A stretch of 37,300 nt of DNA from Streptantibioticus ferralitis (GTDB lineage: Bacteria > Actinomycetota > Actinomycetes > Streptomycetales > Streptomycetaceae), in NCBI RefSeq assembly GCF_029223525.1, contig NZ_JARHTQ010000051.1:1-37300 (forward strand), read 5' to 3'. Position numbers and translations under genes: made by a program. A model generated the notes under the pieces. It worked only from the letters and a program-made list of their open reading frames with translations, made no database searches and was not told the DNA's origin. Of the stretch, positions 24,817-33,029 are shown piece after piece (within the stretch, counting starts at the first letter, position 1; each line of letters begins with the position of its first letter).

Positions 24817-26340
24817 ATGGACCACAGGGACAGCCGCGAAGCCGCGCTCACACTGGCGGAAGGTTTCGGCGAGCGGGCCCAGTACATCGCGGGAAGCCTG
24901 CGCTCCGGCTCCTCCGGCCGTTCGCACCAGGTCGTCGACCCGGCCACCGGCGAGACCGTGTGGACCTATGGACTGGCGGGCGCCGCCGACGTGGACGCAG
25001 CCGTGGCGGCCGCCGCCGAGGCGCTGCCCGAGTGGGCGGGCGCGACGCCGGGCGAACGCTCGGACGCGCTGCACGGCTTCGCCGCCGCGCTGTCCGACCG
25101 CGCCGCCGACCTGGCGCTGGCCGAGTCGCTGCAGTGCGGCAAGCCCATCAAACTGTCCACCGGGTTCGACGTACCGGGCACGGTCGACAACACCGCGTTC
25201 TTCGCCGGTGCCGCCCGCCATCTGGAAGGCAAGGCGGCGGGGGAGTACTCCGGCGACCACACCTCGTACGTCCGGCGCGAGCCGGTCGGCGTGGTCGGCT
25301 CCATCGCCCCCTGGAACTACCCGCTCCAGATGGCTGCCTGGAAGGTCCTGCCGGCCATCGCGGCGGGCAACACCATCGTGCTCAAGCCCGCCGAACTCAC
25401 CCCGCTGACCTCGCTGATGTTCGCCCAGGCGGCAACCGACGCCGGGATCCCGGCTGGGGTCGTCAACATCGTCACCGGCGCGGGGCGGGACGCCGGCGAG
25501 CACCTGGTGGGCCACCCCAAGGTGGCGATGACGTCGTTCACCGGCTCCACCGCCGTCGGCCAGCGGGTGGCCGAGATCGCCACCCGTACCGTCAAGCGCC
25601 TGCACCTCGAACTCGGCGGCAAGGCGCCGTTCGTGGTCTTCGACGACGCCGACCTGGCGGCGGCGGCGCACGGCGCGGTCGCCGCCTCGCTGATCAACAC
25701 CGGGCAGGACTGCACCGCGGCGACCCGCGCCTATGTGCAACGGCCGCTGTACGAGGCGTTCGTCGCCGCCGTCGCCGACCTGTTCGCGACCGTACGGCTC
25801 GGCGACCCCTTCGACCAGGCGACCGATCTCGGACCGCTGATCAGCCACGCCCAGCGGGACCGCGTCGCCGGCTTCGTGGAGCGGGCCCGCGGCTACGCGA
25901 CCGTCGTCACCGGCGGCCAGGCACCGGACCTCAAGGGCGCCTACTACCAGCCCACTTTGATCACCGGCGCACCCCAGGACAGTGAGATCGTCCAGGCCGA
26001 GATCTTCGGGCCGGTCCTGGCGGTGCTGCCGTTCGACAGCGACGACGAGGCGCTGCGGCTGGCCAACGACACACCGTACGGACTGGCCGCCTCCGCCTGG
26101 ACCCGTGATGTCTTCCGGGCGCACCGCGCCACCCGGGAGATCGCCGCGGGCTGCGTCTGGGTCAACGACCACATCCCGATCATCAGCGAGATGCCGCACG
26201 GCGGCTACAAGTCCTCCGGCTTCGGCAAGGACATGTCCGCCTACTCCTTCGAGGAGTACACGCAGGTCAAACACGTCATGTTCGACAACACGGCGGTGGC
26301 CGCGAAGGACTGGCACCGCACGATCTTCGGGGACAGGTGA
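24817..26340 (+). CDS. Second aminobutyraldehyde-type aldehyde dehydrogenase
   Basis: A 507-residue NAD-dependent ALDH with catalytic Cys299 (NTGQDCTAAT), Glu265 (LELGGKAP) and Asn167 (PWNYP). It shares the ending MPHGGYKSSGFGKDMSAYSFEEYT style with the paralogue at 15108. Residues 1-35 form a short N-terminal extension. It leads the transporter operon, three bases before the binding-protein gene, so it probably oxidises an aldehyde derived from the imported amine. The two ALDHs may differ in chain length (4-aminobutanal versus 3-aminopropanal) or take gamma-glutamylated aldehydes. The ATG at 24817 is six bases after GAGGAG; GTG 24814 is too close. Confidence 0.92.
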   Translation: MDHRDSREAALTLAEGFGERAQYIAGSLRSGSSGRSHQVVDPATGETVWTYGLAGAADVDAAVAAAAEALPEWAGATPGERSDALHGFAAALSDRAADLALAESLQCGKPIKLSTGFDVPGTVDNTAFFAGAARHLEGKAAGEYSGDHTSYVRREPVGVVGSIAPWNYPLQMAAWKVLPAIAAGNTIVLKPAELTPLTSLMFAQAATDAGIPAGVVNIVTGAGRDAGEHLVGHPKVAMTSFTGSTAVGQRVAEIATRTVKRLHLELGGKAPFVVFDDADLAAAAHGAVAASLINTGQDCTAATRAYVQRPLYEAFVAAVADLFATVRLGDPFDQATDLGPLISHAQRDRVAGFVERARGYATVVTGGQAPDLKGAYYQPTLITGAPQDSEIVQAEIFGPVLAVLPFDSDDEALRLANDTPYGLAASAWTRDVFRAHRATREIAAGCVWVNDHIPIISEMPHGGYKSSGFGKDMSAYSFEEYTQVKHVMFDNTAVAAKDWHRTIFGDR

Positions 26341-26343
26341 CGC

Positions 26344-27588
26344 GTGTCTAACCCCAGCCCATCAGAGCTCGCGCGGTACGCCAACCGCACCCGAGCCCAT
26401 TCCACCGCCGCCCGGCTCAGCCGCCGCTCGCTGCTGCGCGGCGCCGCCATCGGCGGCCTCACCCTGGGCGGCGCCGGAGCGCTCACCGCCTGCGGGGTGA
26501 GCGGCCATGTCGTACCCGCCGGCGCCCAGGAGAAGGGACAGGCGGGCAAGGACTACTCGGCGACCGAGAAGAAGGTGGTGTTCGCCACCTGGCCGTCCTA
26601 CATCGACGTCGACCCCAAGAACGCCAACCGGCGGCCGACGCTGGAGGCCTTCGAGAAGCAGACCGGAATCCAGGTCCAGTACCTGGAGGTGATCAACGAC
26701 AACAACGACTGGTACACCAAGGTCGACCCGTCGCTGGTCAGGGGCATCGACACCGGCTACGACCTGATGGTCGTCAGCGACTACATGGTGGGCAAGTACC
26801 GCACCTACGACTACATCCAGGAACTGGATCTGTCGAACATCCCCAACCACTCCCTGATGCTGCCGCAGGCGCTCAAGGACCCGACCGACCCCGGCCGCCG
26901 GTTCAGCGTGCCCTGGGCGTACGGGTACACCACGTTCGCGTACAACACCAACCTGGTGAAGCAGCCGATCACCTCGATCTCCGAGGTCTTCACCCGGCCC
27001 GACCTGCACGGCAAGGTCTCGCTGTTCAGCGAGATGCAGGACACCGTCGCGATAGCCCTGCTCGCCCAGGGCTACGACCCGGAGCACTTCACCGACGCGC
27101 AGTTCAACAAGGCGCTGGAGTACGTGCGACGTGCCAAGGACAACGGGCAGATACGCTCCTTCACCGGCAACGACTACCTGAGCGACTTCCAGCAGGGCAA
27201 CACCGCGGTGACCATGGCGTACTCCGGTGACGTGGCCCAACTCGGCAAGCCCAACCTGGTCACCGTCGACCTGCCCAAGGAGGGCATGCTCTCCTGGTCC
27301 GACAACGCCGTGATCCCCAACTTCGCCCGGCACAAGACCAACGCGGAGAAGCTGCTCAACTACTACCTGCAGCCCCAAGTGGCCGCCGCGCTCGACGACT
27401 CCATCAACTACATCCCGTCGGTACGGGGCGCGGTCGAGGCGTTGCAGCAACTGGACTCCACCGCCGCGGCCGTACCACTGATCGTGCCGACCAAGCAGAT
27501 GCAGGCGAATGCCCGCGGCTTCATGGCCCTCAGCATCGCCCAGCTGAACGACTACACCAGCCGCTTCCAGCAGGTCACCGGCCAGTAG
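26344..27588 (+). CDS. Polyamine ABC transporter substrate-binding lipoprotein (PotD/PotF type)
   Basis: A 414-residue exported binding protein. Residues 23-50 are a Tat-style lipoprotein signal: SRRSLLRG (Arg27, Arg28), a hydrophobic run and lipobox LTAC with Cys50. The mature part is a two-lobed binding protein with PotD-like blocks FATWPSYIDVDP, YDLMVVSDYMVGKY, SVPWAYGYTTFAYN and VTMAYSGDVAQL. The expected cargo is putrescine or spermidine. It starts at GTG three bases after the ALDH stop and is followed by the ATPase and two permeases. Confidence 0.93.
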   Translation: MSNPSPSELARYANRTRAHSTAARLSRRSLLRGAAIGGLTLGGAGALTACGVSGHVVPAGAQEKGQAGKDYSATEKKVVFATWPSYIDVDPKNANRRPTLEAFEKQTGIQVQYLEVINDNNDWYTKVDPSLVRGIDTGYDLMVVSDYMVGKYRTYDYIQELDLSNIPNHSLMLPQALKDPTDPGRRFSVPWAYGYTTFAYNTNLVKQPITSISEVFTRPDLHGKVSLFSEMQDTVAIALLAQGYDPEHFTDAQFNKALEYVRRAKDNGQIRSFTGNDYLSDFQQGNTAVTMAYSGDVAQLGKPNLVTVDLPKEGMLSWSDNAVIPNFARHKTNAEKLLNYYLQPQVAAALDDSINYIPSVRGAVEALQQLDSTAAAVPLIVPTKQMQANARGFMALSIAQLNDYTSRFQQVTGQ

Positions 27589-27643
27589 GCGGTTCGCCGA
27601 CCGCTGAGAACGACACCGCCTACGGATGGGAGAAGACCCCCCG

Positions 27644-28795
27644 ATGAGCTCCAACGACGTGCTCGGCCGCACCGAGGGCGGCGACCTGCGCCTGGTCGGC
27701 CTGACCAAGCGATACGGCTCGTTCACCGCGGTGGACGACCTCGACCTCACGGTCCCGCAGGGATCGTTCTTCGCGCTGCTCGGTGCCTCCGGATGCGGCA
27801 AGACCACCACGCTGCGCATGGTCTCCGGGCTGGAGGAGCCCACCATCGGCCAGATCTTCCTCGGCGACGAGGACGTGACGGACCGCAAGCCGTACCGCCG
27901 CCCGGTCAACACCGTCTTCCAGAACTACGCGCTCTTCCCGCACCTCGACATCTACGAGAACGTCGCCTTCGGCCTGCGCCGCCGCGGCCGGAAGGACGTC
28001 AGGAAGCCGGTCGAGGAGATGCTGGACCTGGTGGAGCTGGGCCATCTGGCCAAGCGCAAGCCCAACCAGCTCTCCGGCGGCCAGCAGCAGCGCATCGCGC
28101 TGGCCCGCGCCCTGATCAACCAGCCGCAGGTGCTGCTGCTCGACGAGCCGCTGGGCGCCCTCGACCTCAAGCTGCGCCGCCAGATGCAGATCGAACTCAA
28201 GCGGATCCAGCTGGAGGTGGGCCTGACGTTCGTGCACGTCACCCACGACCAGGAGGAGGCCATGACCATGGCCGACACCATCGCGGTGATGAACGCGGGC
28301 CGCATCGAGCAGATGGGCTCTCCCGCGGAGTTGTACGAGAACCCGCGCACCACCTTCGTGGCCAACTTCCTCGGCCAGTCCAACCTGATACCCGGCACCG
28401 TCGAGGGCGTGACCGGCGAGACAGCCACCATCAGCGCACACGGCCAGCGGCTCACCCTGGACGCGGCACGCTGCCCGGTCACCTCCGGACCGGTGATCCT
28501 GGGCGTGCGGCCGGAGAAGGTGCAGATCGCGCTGTCTGCCGAGGAAGTCCCCGCGGGCTCGAACCAGTTGGCGGGCGGGGTGGTGCTGGACACCTCGTTC
28601 ATCGGCGTCTCCACCCAGTACCTGGTCAAGCTCCCCTCCGGCGAGGAGATCTCGGTCTTCGAGCAGAACACCGGTCGCGAGATCCAGCGCCCCGGCGCCG
28701 AGGTCGTCGTCTTCTGGGATCCCAGCCAGGGCTTCGGCCTGGAAGGCGGCCAGGACATCGAGGCGGGGGCGGACATCGAGGAGGTTGCCGCGTGA
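27644..28795 (+). CDS. potA: Polyamine ABC transporter ATP-binding protein
   Basis: A 383-residue ATPase of the PotA group. Walker A GASGCGKTT at about 47-55, FQNYALFPHLDIYENV Q-loop block, signature LSGGQQQRIALARAL, Walker B VLLLDEPLGALDLKLR, His switch VTHDQEEAM. The C-terminal TOBE-type regulatory domain covers about 280-365. ATG 27644 is chosen for its SD (27628-27635); an ATG at 27626 lies inside that SD. It overlaps the first permease gene by four bases. Confidence 0.95.
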   Translation: MSSNDVLGRTEGGDLRLVGLTKRYGSFTAVDDLDLTVPQGSFFALLGASGCGKTTTLRMVSGLEEPTIGQIFLGDEDVTDRKPYRRPVNTVFQNYALFPHLDIYENVAFGLRRRGRKDVRKPVEEMLDLVELGHLAKRKPNQLSGGQQQRIALARALINQPQVLLLDEPLGALDLKLRRQMQIELKRIQLEVGLTFVHVTHDQEEAMTMADTIAVMNAGRIEQMGSPAELYENPRTTFVANFLGQSNLIPGTVEGVTGETATISAHGQRLTLDAARCPVTSGPVILGVRPEKVQIALSAEEVPAGSNQLAGGVVLDTSFIGVSTQYLVKLPSGEEISVFEQNTGREIQRPGAEVVVFWDPSQGFGLEGGQDIEAGADIEEVAA

Positions 28796-29724
28796 CTGCT
28801 GTTGCGCCAACTTCCGCCGCAGAGAAGCCAGTTGAGCCGCCGCCCGCCCAGCGCAAACTGCGGCGAAACCTCACCCCGTGGGTCCTGCTGCTGCCCGGTC
28901 TGCTGTGGCTGGTCGTCTTCTTCCTGGTGCCGATCCTCACCTCGGTGTCGGCCTCGGTGCAGCAGGGCGACTACGACGACGGCTTCAAACTCACCTGGCA
29001 CTGGGCCAACTACGCCGACGCCATCACCAAGTACGGCACGCAGTACCTGCACTCCGGGATCTACTCCGTGCTGTGTACCGTGCTGTGCCTGGCACTCGGC
29101 TACCCGGTCGCCTACTTCATCGCCTTCAAGGGCGGCAGGTGGAAGAGCCTGCTGATGGCCCTGGTGATCGTGCCCTCGTTCACCAGCTTCCTGATCCGCA
29201 CCATCGCCTGGAAGACCATCCTGGCGGACAACAGCCCGCTGGTACGGACGCTCAGCGACCTGCACGTCCTCAAGATCACCACGGCGCTCGGCTGGACCGT
29301 CGGCGACCATGTACTGGCCAGCCCCGCGGCCGTGGTGTGCGGCATGGTCTACAACTTCCTGCCGTTCACCATCCTGCCGCTGTACACCTCGCTGGAGAAG
29401 ATCGACCCGAGGCTGCACGAGGCCGGGCACGACCTGTACTGCAACACCTTCACCACCTGGCGCCGGATCACCCTGCCGCTGTCCATGCCCGGCGTCATCG
29501 GCGGCACCCTGCTGACCTTCATCCCCGCGGTCGGCGACTACATCAACGCCCAGCTGCTCGGCAACCCCAACACCGGGGTCGTCGGCCAGAAGATCGAGGA
29601 CCTGTTCCTCCGCAACACCCAGGGCTACCCGGTCGGTTCCGCGATCTCGGTCGTGATGATGGTCGGCACTTTGATCCTGGTGATGAGCTACATCCGCAAG
29701 GCCGGGACGGAGGACCTGATCTGA
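28792..29724 (+). CDS. potB: Polyamine ABC transporter permease, PotB type
   Basis: A 310-residue inner-membrane subunit with six helices; the first is at about 29-50 (WVLLLPGLLWLVVFFLVPI). The coupling EAA motif appears as EAGHDLYCNTFTTWRRITLPLSMPG-like sequence at about 215-240. GTG 28792 overlaps the potA stop (GTGA) and has GGAGG upstream. Its own stop overlaps the next start by one base. It pairs with the following permease in the heterodimeric channel. Confidence 0.95.
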   Translation: MTAVAPTSAAEKPVEPPPAQRKLRRNLTPWVLLLPGLLWLVVFFLVPILTSVSASVQQGDYDDGFKLTWHWANYADAITKYGTQYLHSGIYSVLCTVLCLALGYPVAYFIAFKGGRWKSLLMALVIVPSFTSFLIRTIAWKTILADNSPLVRTLSDLHVLKITTALGWTVGDHVLASPAAVVCGMVYNFLPFTILPLYTSLEKIDPRLHEAGHDLYCNTFTTWRRITLPLSMPGVIGGTLLTFIPAVGDYINAQLLGNPNTGVVGQKIEDLFLRNTQGYPVGSAISVVMMVGTLILVMSYIRKAGTEDLI

Positions 29725-30596
29725 TGACCACCGTGACCGCTCCGCCCGCCGCCCGCCCGGCGGCGCCCACCACGACGCCGAAGGCGCGCCGCCGCTCCCC
29801 GATGGCCTGGATCCGCGAGCACACCCTGCTGGCCGTCACCGTCGTGATCTTCGTGTTCATGCTGCTGCCGAACGCGGTCATCCTGTGGATGTCGTTCAAC
29901 AGGCCGGTGGGCAAGTTCGACTACGTCTGGCACCAGTTCTCGCTCGACGCCTGGCTCAACCCCTGTGCCAACAACGAGATGTGCCACAGCATCGGACTCT
30001 CGCTGCAGATCGGCGTCGTCGCCACCATCGTGGCGACGATCCTCGGCACGATGATCGCGTTCGCCATGGTCCGGTACCGCTTCAAGGCCCGCTCCGGCGT
30101 CAACGCGCTGCTGTTCCTGCCGATGGCCGCCCCCGAGGTGGTGATGGGCGCGACGCTCGCGGCGCTGTTCTTCAACACCATCGGCCCCGGCGGGCTGGGC
30201 TTTTGGACCATCACCATCGCCCATGTGATGTTCTGCGTGAGCTACGTGGTCGTCACCGTCAAGTCCCGGCTGGCCGGCATGGACCCGACGCTGGAGCGGG
30301 CGGCGCAGGACCTGTACGCCACTCCGGCGCAGACCTTCCGACACGTCACGCTGCCGTTGGTCGCGCCCGGTATCGCCGCCGCCGCGCTGCTGGCCTTCGC
30401 ACTGTCGGTGGACGACTACATCATCACCGTCTTCACCGCCGGAAACCTGGAAACCTTCCCGATGTACATCTGGGGCTCGGTGCAGCGTGCCTACCCGGCC
30501 CAGATCGATGTCATCGGTTCACTGATGCTGCTGGGCACGATGGCCGTCATCGCGCTCTCGCAGATCGTCGGCCGGGCGAGGACCGCCCGTCGCTGA
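29724..30596 (+). CDS. potC: Polyamine ABC transporter permease, PotC type
   Basis: A 290-residue six-helix permease. A basic, Pro/Thr-rich N-tail (1-27) precedes helix 1 (LLAVTVVIFVFMLLPNAVIL). The EAA loop is ERAAQDLYATPAQTFRHVTLP with LVAPG following. SVDDYIITVFTAG is typical of PotC. Start codon and upstream stop share a base (TGATG). Completes the importer with the binding protein, PotA and PotB. Confidence 0.95.
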   Translation: MTTVTAPPAARPAAPTTTPKARRRSPMAWIREHTLLAVTVVIFVFMLLPNAVILWMSFNRPVGKFDYVWHQFSLDAWLNPCANNEMCHSIGLSLQIGVVATIVATILGTMIAFAMVRYRFKARSGVNALLFLPMAAPEVVMGATLAALFFNTIGPGGLGFWTITIAHVMFCVSYVVVTVKSRLAGMDPTLERAAQDLYATPAQTFRHVTLPLVAPGIAAAALLAFALSVDDYIITVFTAGNLETFPMYIWGSVQRAYPAQIDVIGSLMLLGTMAVIALSQIVGRARTARR

Positions 30597-30640
30597 CCGA
30601 CTCGGAAAATCCGTGAAGCACTGGAAAGCAGTGATACCGC

Positions 30641-32035
30641 ATGGCCCCAGCCCATTCCCTGGCTGACGCGCAGCCGAGCCCGTACTGGCTGGAGGACCCC
30701 GGCAGGCCGCGCCCCAACCCCGCACTGGTCGGGGACGAGCACTGCGACCTGCTGGTGGTCGGCGGAGGCTACTCGGGACTGTGGACGGCGCTGATCGCCA
30801 AGGAGCGCGACCCGTCGCGCGAGGTGGTGCTGATCGAGGGCAACGAGGTCGGCTGGGCTGCCACCGGGCGCAACGGCGGATTCTGCGCCGCCTCGCTGAC
30901 CCACGGGCTGGGCAACGGACTGGAGCGCTGGCCCGATGAGCTGGCCAAGCTGGAGGAGCTCGGCGCCCGCAACCTCGACGCGATCGAGGCGGCGGTCGCC
31001 CGCTACTCCATCGACTGCGACTTCGAGCGCACCGGCGAGATCGACGTGGCCACCGAGCCGTACCAGCTCGACGATCTGCAGGCGCTGGCGGAGCAGGCCG
31101 CCGGTCTTGGCATCGAACTCGATCTGCTCGACCGGGACGCCATGCGGGCCGAAGTCGACTCGCCGACGTTCAGGGGCGGGCTGTGGGACCGCGACGGCGT
31201 CGCGATGCTGCACCCGGCGAAACTCGCCTGGGGCCTCAAGCGGGCCTGCGAGTCGCTCGGGGTACGGATCCACGAGCACACCCGGGCCACCGCGATGGCC
31301 GCCAACGGCGGCGGCATGGCGGTCCGCACCACCTACGGGCGGGTCTTCGCCCGCCGGGTGGCGCTCGGCTCCGGCGTCTTCCCGTCACTGGTCAAGCGGC
31401 TGCGGTCGTTCGTGGTACCGGTGTACGACTACGCGATGGTCACCGAGCCGCTGTCGGAAGACCAGTTGGCCTCGATCGGCTGGAAGAACCGGCAGGGACT
31501 CGGCGACAGCGCCAACCAGTTCCACTACTTCCGGCTCACCGCCGACAACCGGATCCTGTGGGGCGGATACGACGCCATCTACCCCTTCGGCGGGCGGGTG
31601 GCCGCGGAACACGACCAGCGGCCGGACACCTTCCGTAAACTCGCCGCCCAGTTCTTCACCTGCTTCCCGCAGTTGGAGGGTTTGCGGTTCACTCATACGT
31701 GGGGTGGTGCCATCGACACCTGCTCGCGGTTCTCGGCCTTCTACGGCACCGCGCACGGCGGCCGGGTCGGATACGCGGTCGGCTACACCGGCCTCGGGGT
31801 GGGCGCCACCCGGTTCGGCGCGGAAGTGATGCTGGACCTGCTGGCGGGGGAGCGCACCGAGCGGACCGAACTGGAGATGGTGCGCAGCAAGCCGCTGCCG
31901 TTCCCGCCGGAGCCGTTCGCCTGGGCCGGGATCGAGCTGACCCGTAGGTCACTGGCACGCGCTGATCGCAACGGCGGCCGCCGGAACCTGTGGCTCAAGG
32001 CCATCGACAAGGTCGGCCTCGGCTTCGACAGCTAG
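30641..32035 (+). CDS. FAD-dependent amine oxidoreductase (DAO family, PuuB-like)
   Basis: A 464-residue flavoenzyme. The FAD dinucleotide motif is LLVVGGGYSGLWTALIA near residue 40, with ATGRNGGFC after it as in PuuB/OrdL proteins. The C-terminal FAD contact is GYTGLGVGATRFGAEVMLDLL near 380-400. PuuB oxidises gamma-glutamylputrescine to the aldehyde with H2O2 release. Here it lies 44 bp after the transporter genes and would generate an aminoaldehyde for the ALDH at the head of the operon. Free putrescine or another amine is equally possible; no gamma-glutamyl-polyamine synthetase is in this window. Confidence 0.88.
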   Translation: MAPAHSLADAQPSPYWLEDPGRPRPNPALVGDEHCDLLVVGGGYSGLWTALIAKERDPSREVVLIEGNEVGWAATGRNGGFCAASLTHGLGNGLERWPDELAKLEELGARNLDAIEAAVARYSIDCDFERTGEIDVATEPYQLDDLQALAEQAAGLGIELDLLDRDAMRAEVDSPTFRGGLWDRDGVAMLHPAKLAWGLKRACESLGVRIHEHTRATAMAANGGGMAVRTTYGRVFARRVALGSGVFPSLVKRLRSFVVPVYDYAMVTEPLSEDQLASIGWKNRQGLGDSANQFHYFRLTADNRILWGGYDAIYPFGGRVAAEHDQRPDTFRKLAAQFFTCFPQLEGLRFTHTWGGAIDTCSRFSAFYGTAHGGRVGYAVGYTGLGVGATRFGAEVMLDLLAGERTERTELEMVRSKPLPFPPEPFAWAGIELTRRSLARADRNGGRRNLWLKAIDKVGLGFDS

Positions 32036-32465
32036 GTGCCCTTCCGGCGGATCGTCGGCTCTTGGGGGTTGCGGTTCGTTCGTGACCGCCGGTCCGCGCG
32101 GCGGACAGTGGCTCGGGGCAGGGCCCCCGAGCCACTGTCGGTTTGGCGGCGGGCAGGCTCCGGACGGCCCCGGGGGTTCGGGGGCCCGCCCCCGAGAAGA
32201 CCCGCCGTAGCGGCGGGGAGGCGGGGGGCTTGCCCCCAGCGAAGTGCCTGCCGCGACGGCGGGCAACCACGGCGGGCCGGGCCGGCCGTCACGAACGAAC
32301 GGCGACCCACGACACCCCGTGCACAGGATCCGCCGGTTCGGCGCCGGCGCCGAACCGGCAGCGCATCGCGGAGAATCCCTCCTCAACCCGCGTAATGACG
32401 CCCCGGCTGTCCCCTCTCATCCATGACGGGACATCCGGCCGCGGCCGGGGAGACGGAGGGACGGG
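32036..32465. repeat. Hairpin array with two copies of the dispersed element
   Basis: No gene is supported. Copy C1 (plus, about 32073-32106) and copy C2 (minus, about 32249-32300) flank a run of hairpins. The strongest are 32104-32118 with 32125-32139 (15 perfect bp, 6-nt loop), 32178-32195, and CCCGCCG-TAG-CGGCGGG (32201-32217). C1 and C2 face each other, so the whole roughly 230 bp can fold as one large inverted structure. The first hairpin probably terminates the polyamine operon. Confidence 0.7.
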
Positions 32466-32918
32466 ATGAGTGGCGCGGCGAAGACCGCGGTGGAGTGGCT
32501 GGTGTCGGTGGCACCGGATCCGCGGACCTGCCGGTGGGCGTGGGAGCGCAACCCGCTCGGGGTGACGCTGCTGCCCGCCGGCAGCCTCTGGGACGTGCTG
32601 ATCATCGGCGGTGAGCTGGGCGGTCCGACGCTCGATGTGCTGACCCGGTGCGTCGACCGGCCGGGACCGGTGCTCGCCGACTTCGAGGACACCCGGACCG
32701 GCTTCTTCGTCCCGGCCGGCACGGCGGCGCGCTGGCTGGGCACCGGGGTGCGGGTGGCCGGGGGCGGCACATGGATCCTCGTGCCGTATCCGGGGCGGGC
32801 CAGCGCCGGGGTGCGCTGGCTGGTGCCGCCCGACGGGTCGGGGACGCTGACCGACCCGGCGGTGCTGGAGTCGGCCATGCACGAGGCGGCGGCCCGGATC
32901 GCGCACGACGGACTGTAA
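32466..32918 (+). CDS. Conserved-looking hypothetical protein, 150 residues
   Basis: Not recognised with confidence. It is soluble, with no signal or membrane helix, and has high GC3 typical of genes. It begins MSGAAKTAVEWLVSVAPD with GGAGGG a few bases upstream. Blocks TGFFVPAGTAARWLG and VRWLVPPDGSGTLTDPAVLESAM recall small actinobacterial proteins and, weakly, the N-terminal part of bifunctional primase/polymerase-like proteins; this is a loose impression. It sits between the polyamine operon and the acylating dehydrogenase, 111 bp before the latter. Confidence 0.6.
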   Translation: MSGAAKTAVEWLVSVAPDPRTCRWAWERNPLGVTLLPAGSLWDVLIIGGELGGPTLDVLTRCVDRPGPVLADFEDTRTGFFVPAGTAARWLGTGVRVAGGGTWILVPYPGRASAGVRWLVPPDGSGTLTDPAVLESAMHEAAARIAHDGL

Positions 32919-33029
32919 AGCGGAGGGCGGATGCGCCGACACACTGATGGTTGTGGTGGCGGTAGCCGCTCGCGACACTGGCAGCAGGCTCCGAGCGACT
33001 CGACATAACGGTCAAAAGGAAGGTCTGCC

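Noticed and set aside
23890-26316. An 808-codon minus-strand frame across the PucR promoter and second ALDH
   Set aside because: Mostly antisense of the ALDH; it runs out of phase into PucR and would erase the promoter region.
15108-26340. The two aldehyde dehydrogenases as a recent duplication
   Set aside because: They share motifs but differ throughout at residue level, in N-terminus and in control regions, so they are old paralogues.
32036-32465. A CRISPR array
   Set aside because: The repeats are imperfect, inverted and irregularly spaced, with no uniform spacers and no cas genes.
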